From Paratractidigestivibacter sp963630635 (GTDB lineage: Bacteria > Actinomycetota > Coriobacteriia > Coriobacteriales > Atopobiaceae): 64,000 bases of DNA. The notes beneath the pieces are model-generated. The model saw nothing but the letters and a program-made list of their open reading frames with translations. It made no database searches and was not told the origin of the DNA. Positions within the stretch are counted from its first letter, which is position 1; every line of letters begins with the position of its first letter. Where the stretch lies: positions 11,382 to 75,381 of the forward strand of contig CAVGOA010000004.1 in NCBI GenBank assembly GCA_963630635.1, given 5' to 3'. Below, piece by piece: positions 44,791 to 58,664 of this stretch. Both the position numbers and the translations under genes were made by a program.

Positions 44791-46156
44791 GCTGTCCGAC
44801 CGTCAGCAGATGAAGGGCTCCCTTTGGCCCGACGTGGCGCTGCTGGCTGTCGCTGTGGTGGTTCTTCTCGCCTTTGCCTGGTCAATCAAGATCGATAACG
44901 TGGCTATCGCCGTTGTGTGCGGCTGCGTCCTGGCGTCGAGCGTCGTCCTGGGCAGCACCGTTCACCTGGTTCCCGACGACACCCGCTCGCAGGCGACCGA
45001 GCGCACCCTGCGCGTGGCCACCAACACGCTGGAGCACCTGCGCGGCGGCCTTACGGCCGAGAATGCTCAGGCCATTTGCCAGCTTATCTTGCCCGAGACA
45101 AACGCCGAGGGCGTGGCCATCACCAACACCACCAACGTGCTTGCCTGCCTGGGTCCCTTCTCGGCTGCTTATAAGCCCGGCTCGCCCAATAGCCGCGCCA
45201 CGACCGAGGTCCTAAAGTCCAAGCGCATGGAGACGTTCTACTCCATGGACCAAGAGATGCAGCGTCCCGCCCGCTTTACCGTGGGCGCCGGTCAGAAGGG
45301 CAACGCCTTTGGCATCATCGTCCCGCTGGTTGTGCAGGACCGCGCGCTGGGCACCATCAAGCTCTATTACAACCGCGACCTGGACATGGACAAGACCCAG
45401 CTGGCCATCGCGCGCGGCTTAGGGCAGCTTCTCTCCACGCAGCTGTCTGCCTACGAGCTGGACTACCAGGCCGAGCTTACCGCTCGCGCCGAGGTCAAGG
45501 CCCTGCAGGCCCAGATTAACCCGCACTTCCTTTTCAACACGCTTAACACCATCGCGTCACTGTGCCGCACCGATCCCATGAAGGCCCGCGACATCCTTCG
45601 CGAGTTCTCGCTGTTCTACCGCCGCACGCTGGAAAGCTCGCAGTCCACGCTGATCCCGCTTTCTCAGGAGCTCGAGCAAACGCGCCGTTACCTCACCATC
45701 GAGAAGGCCCGTTTTGGAGAAGACCGCATTGTTGAAAGCGAGCACGTCGAGGGCAACTGTGGCCAGCTTCTGGTGCCGTCTTTCCTGGTGCAGCCTATCG
45801 TAGAGAACGCGGTGCGCCACGCCATGCGCGACGTTGGAGCGCTTCATGTGGATATTCACGTTGCCGTCGACGGCGATGATATCCTAGTTGCCGTCGCAGA
45901 CGACGGCCTTGGCATGACCGAGGACGTGGCTGCGCGCCTGCTTGACCCCAATGCGGGCCAGGTAGTTGAGGGTGACGGCACCAAGCGACGAGGCGCGGGC
46001 ATGGCTTTGCGCAACGTGGCCGAGCGTGTCGAGAGGGTCTTTGATCTGGGGTCTGGAGTCGAGATCGTCTCTAAGCCCGGTGAGGGCACCTGCGTTACCC
46101 TGCGGTTGGTTGGGGCAAAGATGATGCTTGTTGGCGACGCTGACGAGGACATCTAA
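44774..46156 (+). CDS. LytS-type sensor histidine kinase
   Basis: A 460-aa protein with two N-terminal membrane helices (about residues 18-62). A GAF-like sensor domain (~80-215) follows, then the His_kinase domain with the phosphoacceptor His in QAQINPHFLFNTLN. A GHKL ATPase domain comes last (PIVENAVRHAM and VADDGLGM). The ribosome-binding site AGGGAGG lies inside the upstream gene. It pairs with the LytTR regulator 48 bp downstream. Family members often respond to cell-envelope or metabolite cues. The signal is not evident here, and the coupling to a glycosyltransferase is noteworthy. Confidence 0.92.
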   Translation: MKFPNKLSDRQQMKGSLWPDVALLAVAVVVLLAFAWSIKIDNVAIAVVCGCVLASSVVLGSTVHLVPDDTRSQATERTLRVATNTLEHLRGGLTAENAQAICQLILPETNAEGVAITNTTNVLACLGPFSAAYKPGSPNSRATTEVLKSKRMETFYSMDQEMQRPARFTVGAGQKGNAFGIIVPLVVQDRALGTIKLYYNRDLDMDKTQLAIARGLGQLLSTQLSAYELDYQAELTARAEVKALQAQINPHFLFNTLNTIASLCRTDPMKARDILREFSLFYRRTLESSQSTLIPLSQELEQTRRYLTIEKARFGEDRIVESEHVEGNCGQLLVPSFLVQPIVENAVRHAMRDVGALHVDIHVAVDGDDILVAVADDGLGMTEDVAARLLDPNAGQVVEGDGTKRRGAGMALRNVAERVERVFDLGSGVEIVSKPGEGTCVTLRLVGAKMMLVGDADEDI

Positions 46157-46204
46157 GTTGTTTGTACGGCTGCTTGCAGCCAGGCGTTATAAGGAGTTTT
46201 TGGT

Positions 46205-46927
46205 ATGCGCGCGATGATTGTAGATGACGAGGCCCCGGCACGCTCCGAGCTGCGCTTTCTTCTTGAGGAGACCGGCAGGGTAGAAGAGATCATGGAAGCT
46301 ACCTCGGCTCGCGAGGCCGTTGAGCGCATGATGGAGGGCAAGGCCGACGTCATGTTCTTGGACATCTCGATGCCCAAGACCACCGGCATGCAGCTCGCCG
46401 AGGCCCTGTACAAGCTCAAGAACCCGCCTGCGATCGTCTTTGTGACCGCCTACAGCGAGTACGCCCTTGACGCCTTTAACGTCGATGCCGTCGATTACCT
46501 GATGAAGCCCGTCGAGGCAGACCGCTTGTCTCAGGCCTTGGATAAGGTCGAGGCCCGCATCGAGCCCCAGCAACCGCAGCAAAACCACTCCTCGGTCGAG
46601 CGCATTCCCGTGGTCAAGAGCGGCCGCAAGGTCCTGGTGCCCATCGACCAGATTCGCTACATCGAGGCCAAGGACGATTACTCCTGCATCTACACCGATA
46701 ACGACCGTTTTCTCTCGACCATTAGCCTGGCTAAGCTCGAAGAGAAGCTCGCCCCGCACGGTTTCTTCCGCGTGCATCGTGGCTACATTGTTAATCTTGA
46801 GTTCGTCGAGGACGTCGAGGTCATCTCTTCTGGCATCCTGCAGCTGGGTATCACCGGCATCGAGGGCAAGAAGATCTCTGTCTCCCGCCGCCGCGTGGTT
46901 GCCCTTAAGCGAGCACTCGGCCTCTAA
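46205..46927 (+). CDS. LytTR-family response regulator
   Basis: A 240-aa protein. The receiver domain has the acidic pair in MIVDDEAP, the phosphoacceptor Asp in VMFLDISMP, and Thr and Lys in FVTAYSEYAL and YLMKPV. The C-terminal LytTR DNA-binding domain shows IRYIEAKDDYSCIYT, HGFFRVHRGYIVNL and the basic end SVSRRRVVALKRALG. The ATG follows AAGGAG. It is the partner of the kinase at 44774. LytTR proteins bind paired direct repeats, but I did not identify such sites upstream. Confidence 0.94.
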   Translation: MRAMIVDDEAPARSELRFLLEETGRVEEIMEATSAREAVERMMEGKADVMFLDISMPKTTGMQLAEALYKLKNPPAIVFVTAYSEYALDAFNVDAVDYLMKPVEADRLSQALDKVEARIEPQQPQQNHSSVERIPVVKSGRKVLVPIDQIRYIEAKDDYSCIYTDNDRFLSTISLAKLEEKLAPHGFFRVHRGYIVNLEFVEDVEVISSGILQLGITGIEGKKISVSRRRVVALKRALGL

Positions 46928-46945
46928 GGAGCGTCTTTACCCATA

Positions 46946-47395
46946 ATGCGTTTTGATATTGTCTCTGATACCCACGGGTTCTTGTCGCCGGAGCTGTTAG
47001 ACCAGCTGCAAGGGGCCGATTACATTGTCCACGCCGGCGATATTTGCTCTTCTCACGACTACCGCACGCTTAAAGAGATCGCGCCCTTGCAGATGTGCCT
47101 GGGCAACAACGACTGGGCCTACGACTACGGCCCCGAGGTTAAGGACAAGAAGATCTTTTATGCGAGCGACTTCATGTGGCACGTGTGTCACTATCGCGAG
47201 CGCCTTGACCTGACCTGCTGTGATATTGCGATTTGTGGTCACACTCACAAGCCGTTTGTCTTGCGAGACGAGGCCACGGGGACGCTGCTTATGAACCCGG
47301 GCAGCCCCACCTACCCCAGGGCCGGCGGGCCTTCGATGGGACGCATCATCACCGATGGCGACACAATCGTCTCGGCAGAAATCATCGAGCTTTAA
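46946..47395 (+). CDS. YfcE/MJ0936-like metallophosphoesterase
   Basis: A 149-aa protein with the metal-site motifs SDTHG, VHAGDI, LGNND and CGHTHKP, plus NPGSPTYPR near the end. It is shorter than the paralogue at 38931. The ATG is 18 bp after the response regulator stop, with TAAGGAG overlapping the stop, so it belongs to the same transcript. A strong terminator follows. Substrate unknown. Confidence 0.88.
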   Translation: MRFDIVSDTHGFLSPELLDQLQGADYIVHAGDICSSHDYRTLKEIAPLQMCLGNNDWAYDYGPEVKDKKIFYASDFMWHVCHYRERLDLTCCDIAICGHTHKPFVLRDEATGTLLMNPGSPTYPRAGGPSMGRIITDGDTIVSAEIIEL

Positions 47396-47405
47396 CTGCA
47401 ACGAG

Positions 47406-47440
47406 AAAAGCCTTCCGGCGCGCGTCCGGAAGGCTTTTTT
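47406..47440 (+). terminator. intrinsic terminator of the 43486-47395 operon
   Basis: AAAAGCCTTCCGG (47406-47418) pairs exactly with CCGGAAGGCTTTT (47426-47438), with a T-run. The A-run on the other side also suits minus-strand termination of the PAP2 gene. Confidence 0.93.
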
Positions 47441-47506
47441 GGTTTGGGATTTGATGCGGGGCCAGAGACGCGCCGGTGTCCGCGTCCGCCGCGCCCTTCT
47501 CGCCAG

Positions 47507-48181
47507 CTACGTCAGGTCTTTCTCGATCATGAACAGCGGGGCCAGCACCTTGGTGAAAAACGCCAGCCACAGCAAAGAGACGCAGAAGCCCGCAATGACG
47601 TCCGACGCATAGTGAACACCCAGGTAGATGCGGCTAATGCCCACCATCACGATGATGACGGCAAACAGGCAGCACCATACGTGGCGCAAAATGTCGTCCT
47701 TCTCGTACTTCCAGATCATCCAAATGAGAAGCCCGTAGAAGGCCATGGAAATCATGGAGTGGCCCGAGGGAAAGCTGTAGCCGCTCTCGGTCGCAAGGCG
47801 AAATCCGTCGGGTCGCGGGCGCTGAACCAAGAACTTAAGGACCTGGTTTAGAAACAGCGCACCAATTACGTTGGCACACACGCATCGTCCGGGCGCGCGA
47901 CCAGGTGCAAACGCCGAGACAATCAACGCCATGACCAGCACAACTGCCACAGAAGACAGCGAGGTGAAGCCCTCCATGATGGGCGTCATGAAATCAGAGC
48001 GCAGGTACTCGACAAAGAAGCGGTAGGCCAAGACGTCCAGGGACATGATCTGGCCTTCTGCCACGTCCTCTAAAAGCAGGGCAAAAATAAGAGCGGCCGC
48101 AATGACCACCAGCAGCTTGACGTTGTTCTTTAGCAGCTTGGCGGCCTGTGCGGCCACAGTCTTAACGCGAGAAGAACCCAT
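47507..48181 (-). CDS. PAP2-family membrane phosphatase
   Basis: A 224-aa protein with about six membrane helices. The three phosphatase motifs are complete: KFLVQRPRP, then PSGH in FPSGHSMIS, then SRIYLGVHYASDV. Members dephosphorylate phosphatidic acid, phosphatidylglycerophosphate or undecaprenyl pyrophosphate; which one applies here is not evident. Its ATG shares one base with the trxA stop (TAATG), so translation is coupled. A CTTCTCG word lies just downstream (47496-47502). Confidence 0.9.
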   Translation of the reverse strand: MGSSRVKTVAAQAAKLLKNNVKLLVVIAAALIFALLLEDVAEGQIMSLDVLAYRFFVEYLRSDFMTPIMEGFTSLSSVAVVLVMALIVSAFAPGRAPGRCVCANVIGALFLNQVLKFLVQRPRPDGFRLATESGYSFPSGHSMISMAFYGLLIWMIWKYEKDDILRHVWCCLFAVIIVMVGISRIYLGVHYASDVIAGFCVSLLWLAFFTKVLAPLFMIEKDLT

Positions 48182-48501
48182 TACACCCAGGCCTTTAGCT
48201 CGCTAAGAAGATCGGCCTTGGGCATGTTGCCCACCATGGTGTGGACGGGCTTGCCGTCCTTGAACACGATAAGCGTGGGGATCGAGACGATCCTAAAGCG
48301 CGTGGCCAGCTCTTCTTCCTCATCAACGTTGCACTTATAGACCTCGAGCTTGCCCTTGAGCTCGCTGGCAACCTCTTGCACAACGGGGCCCAGCGCGCGG
48401 CACGGCCCGCACCAGGGGGCCCAGAAGTCCACAAGAACAGGCACGTTGGCCTGGGCAAGCGTTGAGTCGAACTCGGGCGCGGTGATTTGGGTAACAGACA
48501 T
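48181..48501 (-). CDS. trxA: thioredoxin
   Basis: A 106-aa thioredoxin with the active site WCGPC in DFWAPWCGPCR and the conserved cis-Pro in SIPTLIVFKDGK. Full length with no extension. The start follows AAAGGAAC on the minus strand. It is the first gene of a two-gene unit with the PAP2 phosphatase. A thioredoxin reductase is not in the window. Confidence 0.96.
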   Translation of the reverse strand: MSVTQITAPEFDSTLAQANVPVLVDFWAPWCGPCRALGPVVQEVASELKGKLEVYKCNVDEEEELATRFRIVSIPTLIVFKDGKPVHTMVGNMPKADLLSELKAWV

Positions 48502-48624
48502 AACAGTTCCTTTGAGAGAGCAACGGTGGTTGCGGTGGATTTCTTAAAGGGGCTTATACCCCAGAAGGGTAAGCTTGTGTCATTTTATAAGGGACAAAAG
48601 CCGCGCGGCAAAAGGGTAGGGCAG

Positions 48625-49179
48625 ATGGCCAACGTAAAAGAGGCTCGCAGGAGGGCCTGCATAGACAAGACAAGCGCCGAGGTCCAGGGCCTCGAGGCTC
48701 GCGGCGTTGTCTTTGGGGGCAACGCGTTTTCTTCCATCCTGTTTGCAAAAGGCCAGCTTACAGACGGCGAGAAGACCGGGGCACAGGCGTACTTCTCGGC
48801 AGAAGGGCAGGCGCTGCAGGCCTCCATCAAGGCCCTGGGGTACGCGCCCGAGGAGTGGGAGACCCTGCTTACCTGCGATGCCGCGGGCGAGCCGCTGGAT
48901 GCGCTGCTGCTTCGCGAGGCCGTGGCCACGCTGGACCCGGCCACCCTGGTGTGCTGCGACGAGGCCGCGGCCGCCGCTGTGCGCGAGGCCTTTGCCGATG
49001 ACCTGGCCATTCTCGACTCTTTTGAAGAGGCCATGCTAGAGCCTGGCGTGGTGGCCCATGTGTGCGGGATGCGCGTGCTTAACCTGGGCGGCTTTGCTGC
49101 GGCGCTGGGCGACCCCAAGCAAAAGCAGCTGATGTGGGCGCGCTTAAAGCAGATTCCGCCTTTGGCCGAGCCATATTAG
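48625..49179 (+). CDS. hypothetical protein (184 aa)
   Basis: I do not recognise a family. The start at 48625 (MANVKEARRR) follows GGGTAGGGC; the open frame upstream crosses the trxA promoter region and is rejected. The sequence is Ala-rich and helical, with GVVFGGNAFSSILFAKGQ near the N-terminus and a repeated ALLLREAVATLDPATLVCCDE-like segment. No signal peptide or membrane helix. The gene is divergent from trxA, and its stop codon lies in a small inverted repeat (49177-49197). Confidence 0.6.
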   Translation: MANVKEARRRACIDKTSAEVQGLEARGVVFGGNAFSSILFAKGQLTDGEKTGAQAYFSAEGQALQASIKALGYAPEEWETLLTCDAAGEPLDALLLREAVATLDPATLVCCDEAAAAAVREAFADDLAILDSFEEAMLEPGVVAHVCGMRVLNLGGFAAALGDPKQKQLMWARLKQIPPLAEPY

Positions 49180-49197
49180 ACGTTCACAGACCGTCTA

Positions 49198-49254
49198 TTG
49201 ACGTAAAATAAAGAATGGTATGTAGCTGAGCCGCCGGCGGCCTGCCGCGGCTCA
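49198..49254 (+). promoter_or_regulatory. possible pgi promoter and leader hairpin
   Basis: TTGACG (49198-49203) and TATGTA (49219-49224) could be -35 and -10 boxes, though the 15-bp spacing is short. Directly after, TGAGCCGC (49227-49234) pairs with GCGGCTCA (49247-49254), forming a leader hairpin about 20 bp before the start codon. Confidence 0.4.
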
Positions 49255-49274
49255 ATCTTAGAAAAGGACTGTTC

Positions 49275-50969
<1,695 letters not shown>

Positions 50970-51003
50970 GGTAAGCGCTTCTCGGCTTTGACATAACGCA
51001 CTG

Positions 51004-51036
51004 CTAAGGCGGCTCCTCACGGGGCCGTCTTTTTTC
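51004..51036 (+). terminator. intrinsic terminator after pgi
   Basis: GGCGGCTCC pairs with GGGGCCGTC using two wobbles, loop TCAC, followed by six T. Confidence 0.8.
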
Positions 51037-51041
51037 GTTTT

Positions 51042-51231
51042 GGGCCTTGTCGGAAGTTCCGCGATCCCGTCTTTTACATTTGGGGACTTGTCGGAAGCAA
51101 AGGGTCTTCTCGCTGCATGATTTGGGGCTTGTCGGAAGAGATTTCGTTCCGACAAGTCCTTAAACGTGCAGATTGGGAGTTCGCGCGTTCCGACAAGTCC
51201 CCAAACAAAAAGGCGGCCTTCCGACAAGTCG
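51042..51231. repeat. six-copy TTCCGACAAGTCC array in nested inverted layout
   Basis: Three units read GGNCTTGTCGGAA (51042-51055, 51082-51096, 51124-51137) and three read the complement TTCCGACAAGTCC or a close variant (51147-51159, 51188-51202, 51219-51231). First pairs with sixth, second with fifth, third with fourth. Several units are preceded by CGTTT or TTTGGG, so the unit may be about 20 bp. The spaces between units are unrelated and about 27-30 bp in most cases. The 468-bp spacer between pgi and dnaK also holds the pgi terminator, a small hairpin at 51251 and the dnaK promoter region. Confidence 0.85.
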
Positions 51232-51250
51232 TAAAACGTAAAAGAATGGC

Positions 51251-51274
51251 CGGCGAGAAGGGCTTGTCTCGCCG
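51251..51274. repeat. hairpin with CGGCGAGA/TCTCGCCG arms
   Basis: CGGCGAGA (51251-51258) is exactly complementary to TCTCGCCG (51267-51274). The left arm runs on into GGCGAGAAG, the enriched word. Confidence 0.65.
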
Positions 51275-51320
51275 TTAACGGACCCTCAAATTGCTCCAGC
51301 AAAAAATCTATTGTGAAGAG

Positions 51321-51340
51321 ACTTAGATTATGTATAGAAT
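51321..51340 (+). promoter_or_regulatory. candidate HspR-linked site upstream of dnaK
   Basis: ACTTAGATTATGTATAGAAT matches ACTTAGATTTTGTATAGCAT upstream of clpB (55823) at 18 of 20 positions. TATAGA may be the -10 box, but the conserved bases extend well beyond a promoter hexamer. No CIRCE element is present. Confidence 0.6.
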
Positions 51341-51437
51341 CAAAACGCATGGGGCATAAGGCCAAATGTACAACGAAGCATAAAAGTGCGCGCGGGACTA
51401 AAGAGGTCGCCGCGCGCAAAAAAGAAAGGACCGTATC

Positions 51438-53330
<1,893 letters not shown>

Positions 53331-53370
53331 GCCTCTGTACGGAGTGTTTGCGCAGCTAGATTAACTATTT

Positions 53371-53395
53371 GGAGGCGCTCGATAAGGGCGCCTCC
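53371..53395 (+). terminator. intergenic hairpin between dnaK and grpE
   Basis: GGAGGCGC (53371-53378) pairs with GCGCCTCC (53388-53395). There is no strong T-run, so it is more likely an attenuator or mRNA-processing hairpin that raises dnaK over the distal genes. Confidence 0.55.
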
Positions 53396-53420
53396 TTAGA
53401 TAAACGATGAGGAGGGTGAC

Positions 53421-54209
53421 GTGAAGGTGCCCATCGAAGGTGAAGAGACAACGAACGAGGCTACCCAGGCTGAGCCCGAGGTAGAGGTTAACGAAAACGA
53501 GGCTGCGGCCAGCGAGGCCGATGCCGCCGCAGAGCTCGACGACGAGCAGGCCCGCGTCGAGGCCGCCATCCGCGCAGGTGAGGAAGCTGCCGAGAAGGAG
53601 CTGGCCGCCGACGCCAACAAGATCCGCGAAGAGCGCGACGAGCTGGCTAAGAAGCTCGCCGGCGTGGCCGACGAGATCGAGGACGCCAAGAAGAAGGCCG
53701 CCGACGCCAACGAGCGCTACATGCGCCTGCAGGCGGACTGGGACAACTACCGCCGCCGCACCGCCGCCGAGCGCCTGGCCGAGAAGGAGCGTGCCGCCGA
53801 GAAGCTGGTGTGCAACCTTCTCCCCGTCATTGACGACATGGAGCGCGCCCTTGAGCACGCCGGCAAGACCGAGGCCAACGAGCAGATGCAGACCTTTGTC
53901 GACGGCGTCTCGGCCGTGCGCGCAAAGATGGTCGGTGTCCTTGAGGCCGAGGGTGTCTCGGTCATTGACCCGGCTGGTCAGGCGTTTGACCCCCTGTCCC
54001 ACCAGGCCGTAGGCCGCGTGGAGGACAAGGAGGCCTACGACGAGACGGTGGCCCAGGTGTACCAGAAGGGCTATCGTATGGGCGAGAAGGTCATTCGTAC
54101 CGCAATGGTCACGGTTACCTTTGGCGGACCTAAGCGCGCCGCCGAGGAAGCGCCCGCCAACGACGAGGCTTCCGATCAGGACAGCCCAGCTCAGGATGCA
54201 CAAGAGTAA
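53421..54209 (+). CDS. grpE: GrpE nucleotide exchange factor
   Basis: A 262-aa protein, long for GrpE because of an acidic, low-complexity N-terminus of about 70 residues. A long coiled coil follows (ELAKKLAGVADEIEDAKKKA), then the GrpE core: RLQADWDNYRRRTAAER, KLVCNLLPVIDDMERAL, FDPLSHQAV, and the C-terminal VYQKGYRMGEKVIRTAMV. A GTG start follows GAGGAGGG. It releases ADP from DnaK. The acidic tail after the core (EEAPANDEASDQ) is also extended. Confidence 0.95.
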   Translation: MKVPIEGEETTNEATQAEPEVEVNENEAAASEADAAAELDDEQARVEAAIRAGEEAAEKELAADANKIREERDELAKKLAGVADEIEDAKKKAADANERYMRLQADWDNYRRRTAAERLAEKERAAEKLVCNLLPVIDDMERALEHAGKTEANEQMQTFVDGVSAVRAKMVGVLEAEGVSVIDPAGQAFDPLSHQAVGRVEDKEAYDETVAQVYQKGYRMGEKVIRTAMVTVTFGGPKRAAEEAPANDEASDQDSPAQDAQE

Positions 54210-54220
54210 TCACAAGCTCG

Positions 54221-54253
54221 GCGCCCAGGCTCTTTTGTCTGGGCGCATCTTTT
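54221..54253 (+). terminator. intergenic hairpin between grpE and dnaJ
   Basis: GCGCCCAG (54221-54228) pairs with CTGGGCGC (54239-54246), followed by ATCTTTT. It may partly terminate transcription inside the operon. Confidence 0.6.
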
Positions 54254-54272
54254 GAGAGGGGGTCGTGCCAAC

Positions 54273-55250
54273 ATGGCAGGCACTCAAAACTACTACGACG
54301 TTCTTGGCGTGAAGCGCGACGCCACAGACGACGATATCAAGAAGGCGTTTAGGAAGCTCGCGGCCAAGAACCACCCCGACCGCGGCGGCGACGAGAAGAA
54401 ATTCGCCGAGATCAGCGAGGCATATACCACGCTGTCTGATCCCAAGAAACGCAAGGAATACGACCAGCTGCTGATGTTTGGCGGCGTGGGCGGGGCCGGC
54501 TTTGGCGGCAACCGCGGCGGCTACAGCTACACCACCAACGTCGACAGCGATTTCTTTAGCAATTTCGCTGACGGCGGCTTTGGCGGCTTTGACTTTAGCT
54601 CCATCTTTGGCGGGGCAGCAGGCGGGGCCGGCGCACGCGGGCGCACCCGTCGCCCCACGAAGGGCCGCGACCTTACCATGTCCATCGACGTCACGGCCGA
54701 GGAGGCCCTTTACGGCGGCAGCCGCAAGGTGTCGTTCTCCTCGCCGTCAACTGGGCAGTCGCAGACCATCACGGTCCGCATTCCCTCGGGCGCCTACGAC
54801 GGCGGCAAGCTGCGTGTTCACGGCTACGGCGACGACGGTGTTGCCGGCGGCGAGAAGGGCGACCTGGTCATCACGTTGAACGTGGCCGAGCACCCGATCT
54901 TCAAGCGCGACGGCGCCGACATTCGCATGGAGTACCCCATTAGCATGTATGAGGCCGCGCTGGGCTGTAAGATCGAGGTCCCCATGCCCTACGGCAAGGC
55001 CGCGCTACTCAACATTCCCGCAGGTACGCAGGGTGGCCGCACGTTCCGCATTCCCGACAAGGGCGCGCCCGATATCAAGCACAAGGGTAAGAACGGCTCG
55101 GTTTACGTGACGGTGCAGGTCAAGGTGCCCACGATGCTGTCCAAGAAGGAGCGCGATGCCCTTGAGGGTCTTCTCGCCGCCGACGAACGCAGCTATCGCG
55201 ACGCCTTCAAGGACCAGGTGAGAAAGGACGCTGATCGCAATGGCGCGTAG
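54273..55250 (+). CDS. dnaJ: DnaJ-type co-chaperone without zinc finger
   Basis: A 325-aa J-domain protein. The HPD motif is in AAKNHPDRGGDEKKF. A Gly/Phe region follows (GFGGNRGGYSY and GGFGGFDFSS). Next come the C-terminal substrate domains (GRDLTMSIDVTAEEALYGG onward). The four CxxCxGxG zinc modules of class A DnaJ are absent, so this is a class B, CbpA-like protein in the dnaJ position. I start it at 54273 (MAGTQNYY) with AGAGGGGG upstream. Its last 11 bp overlap the hspR start, so the two are translationally coupled. Confidence 0.93.
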   Translation: MAGTQNYYDVLGVKRDATDDDIKKAFRKLAAKNHPDRGGDEKKFAEISEAYTTLSDPKKRKEYDQLLMFGGVGGAGFGGNRGGYSYTTNVDSDFFSNFADGGFGGFDFSSIFGGAAGGAGARGRTRRPTKGRDLTMSIDVTAEEALYGGSRKVSFSSPSTGQSQTITVRIPSGAYDGGKLRVHGYGDDGVAGGEKGDLVITLNVAEHPIFKRDGADIRMEYPISMYEAALGCKIEVPMPYGKAALLNIPAGTQGGRTFRIPDKGAPDIKHKGKNGSVYVTVQVKVPTMLSKKERDALEGLLAADERSYRDAFKDQVRKDADRNGA

Positions 55251-55671
55251 CGACCGCGAGAGCAGGAACAAGCCCCTGTACATGATCAGCGTTGCGGCCG
55301 AGCTCACGGGCATGCACCCGCAGACTCTGCGTGTCTACGAGCAAAAGGGCCTTGTCACCCCCGGTCGTTCCAGGGGAAACACGCGCCTGTACTCGCAGGC
55401 CGACATCGAGCGGCTCGAGCTGATATCGAAGCTTACCGACGAGGGCATCAACCTGGCCGGCGTTGTGCGCATCATCGACATGCGCGAGCGCGCCGACCAG
55501 CTTGAGGCCGAGTGCGAGGAGCTTCGCGAGAAGGTCCGCAAGATGGAGGAAGAGCTGCGCGAGTATCGCGTGCAGGAGCGCATCACGTCGCTGGCTCGTT
55601 ACGACGGCACCAATCCCGAGCAGATCATGCGCAAGCTGCTGGGCAACGGTGCCGGGGATGGCGAGGAGTAG
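55240..55671 (+). CDS. hspR: MerR-family heat-shock repressor HspR
   Basis: A 143-aa protein. The N-terminal MerR-type winged helix is intact (MISVAAELTGMHPQTLRVYEQ, then GLVTPGRSRGNTRLYSQADIERL), with the HPQTLRxYE signature of HspR. A coiled coil follows (ADQLEAECEELREKVRKMEEE). The gene overlaps dnaJ. In actinobacteria HspR represses dnaK and clpB with DnaK as co-repressor. Here both dnaK and clpB have a shared 20-bp upstream motif, the likely target, though it does not match the classical HAIR inverted repeat. Confidence 0.93.
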   Translation: MARSDRESRNKPLYMISVAAELTGMHPQTLRVYEQKGLVTPGRSRGNTRLYSQADIERLELISKLTDEGINLAGVVRIIDMRERADQLEAECEELREKVRKMEEELREYRVQERITSLARYDGTNPEQIMRKLLGNGAGDGEE

Positions 55672-55690
55672 CGTCCGGCGCGCGCTGCGG

Positions 55691-55776
55691 GCCGGATTAG
55701 TGTACATGAATTCAAGTTTTGCTAGAAAAAGGCCACACGTTAGTGGCCTTTTTTCGATTTGTGTACACTAATCGGC
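55691..55776. terminator. composite element: terminator inside long inverted arms
   Basis: The inner stem AAAAAGGCCAC (55726-55736) with GTGGCCTTTTT (55743-55753) is a standard terminator for the dnaK operon. It is enclosed by a second set of arms, GCCGGATTAGTGTACA (55691-55706) and TGTACACTAATCGGC (55762-55776), which match except for one extra G. The outer arms are not needed for termination, and the layout resembles the other nested palindromes in the window. Confidence 0.75.
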
Positions 55777-55822
55777 CGACCGCATCACCCGTACGCGCGC
55801 AGTGCAAATCTTATATGTACGC

Positions 55823-55842
55823 ACTTAGATTTTGTATAGCAT
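55823..55842 (+). promoter_or_regulatory. candidate HspR-linked site upstream of clpB
   Basis: ACTTAGATTTTGTATAGCAT, 61 bp before the clpB start, matches the dnaK site at 51321 at 18 of 20 positions. Confidence 0.6.
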
Positions 55843-55902
55843 ACGCCCTTAGGTGGGTATAACAGTCTGTGATAAAACGCAGACCCAGAGAGGGTGATTT
55901 AC

Positions 55903-58491
<2,589 letters not shown>

Positions 58492-58664
58492 GGGCTTCTG
58501 CCCGGGTCGCACGGCGTGGATCGGTCGCAACCGCCTGCGCCCGCGCGACCTTCTCGTCTGCAGCACGCGAACATCCGGGGCATCCATCGGCTATGATGGG
58601 TGCCCCGCCGCGTTTTGCGCGGTAGGATAAGGCTGTCCCGCAACCTCTAACACGGGAGAACATC

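Noticed and set aside
51042..51231. CRISPR array
   Set aside because: Units are 13-20 bp, only six, and reverse orientation in the middle; no cas genes are nearby.
51275..51437. CIRCE element for HrcA upstream of dnaK
   Set aside because: No TTAGCACTC-N9-GAGTGCTAA is present; hspR in the cluster points to the other repressor system.
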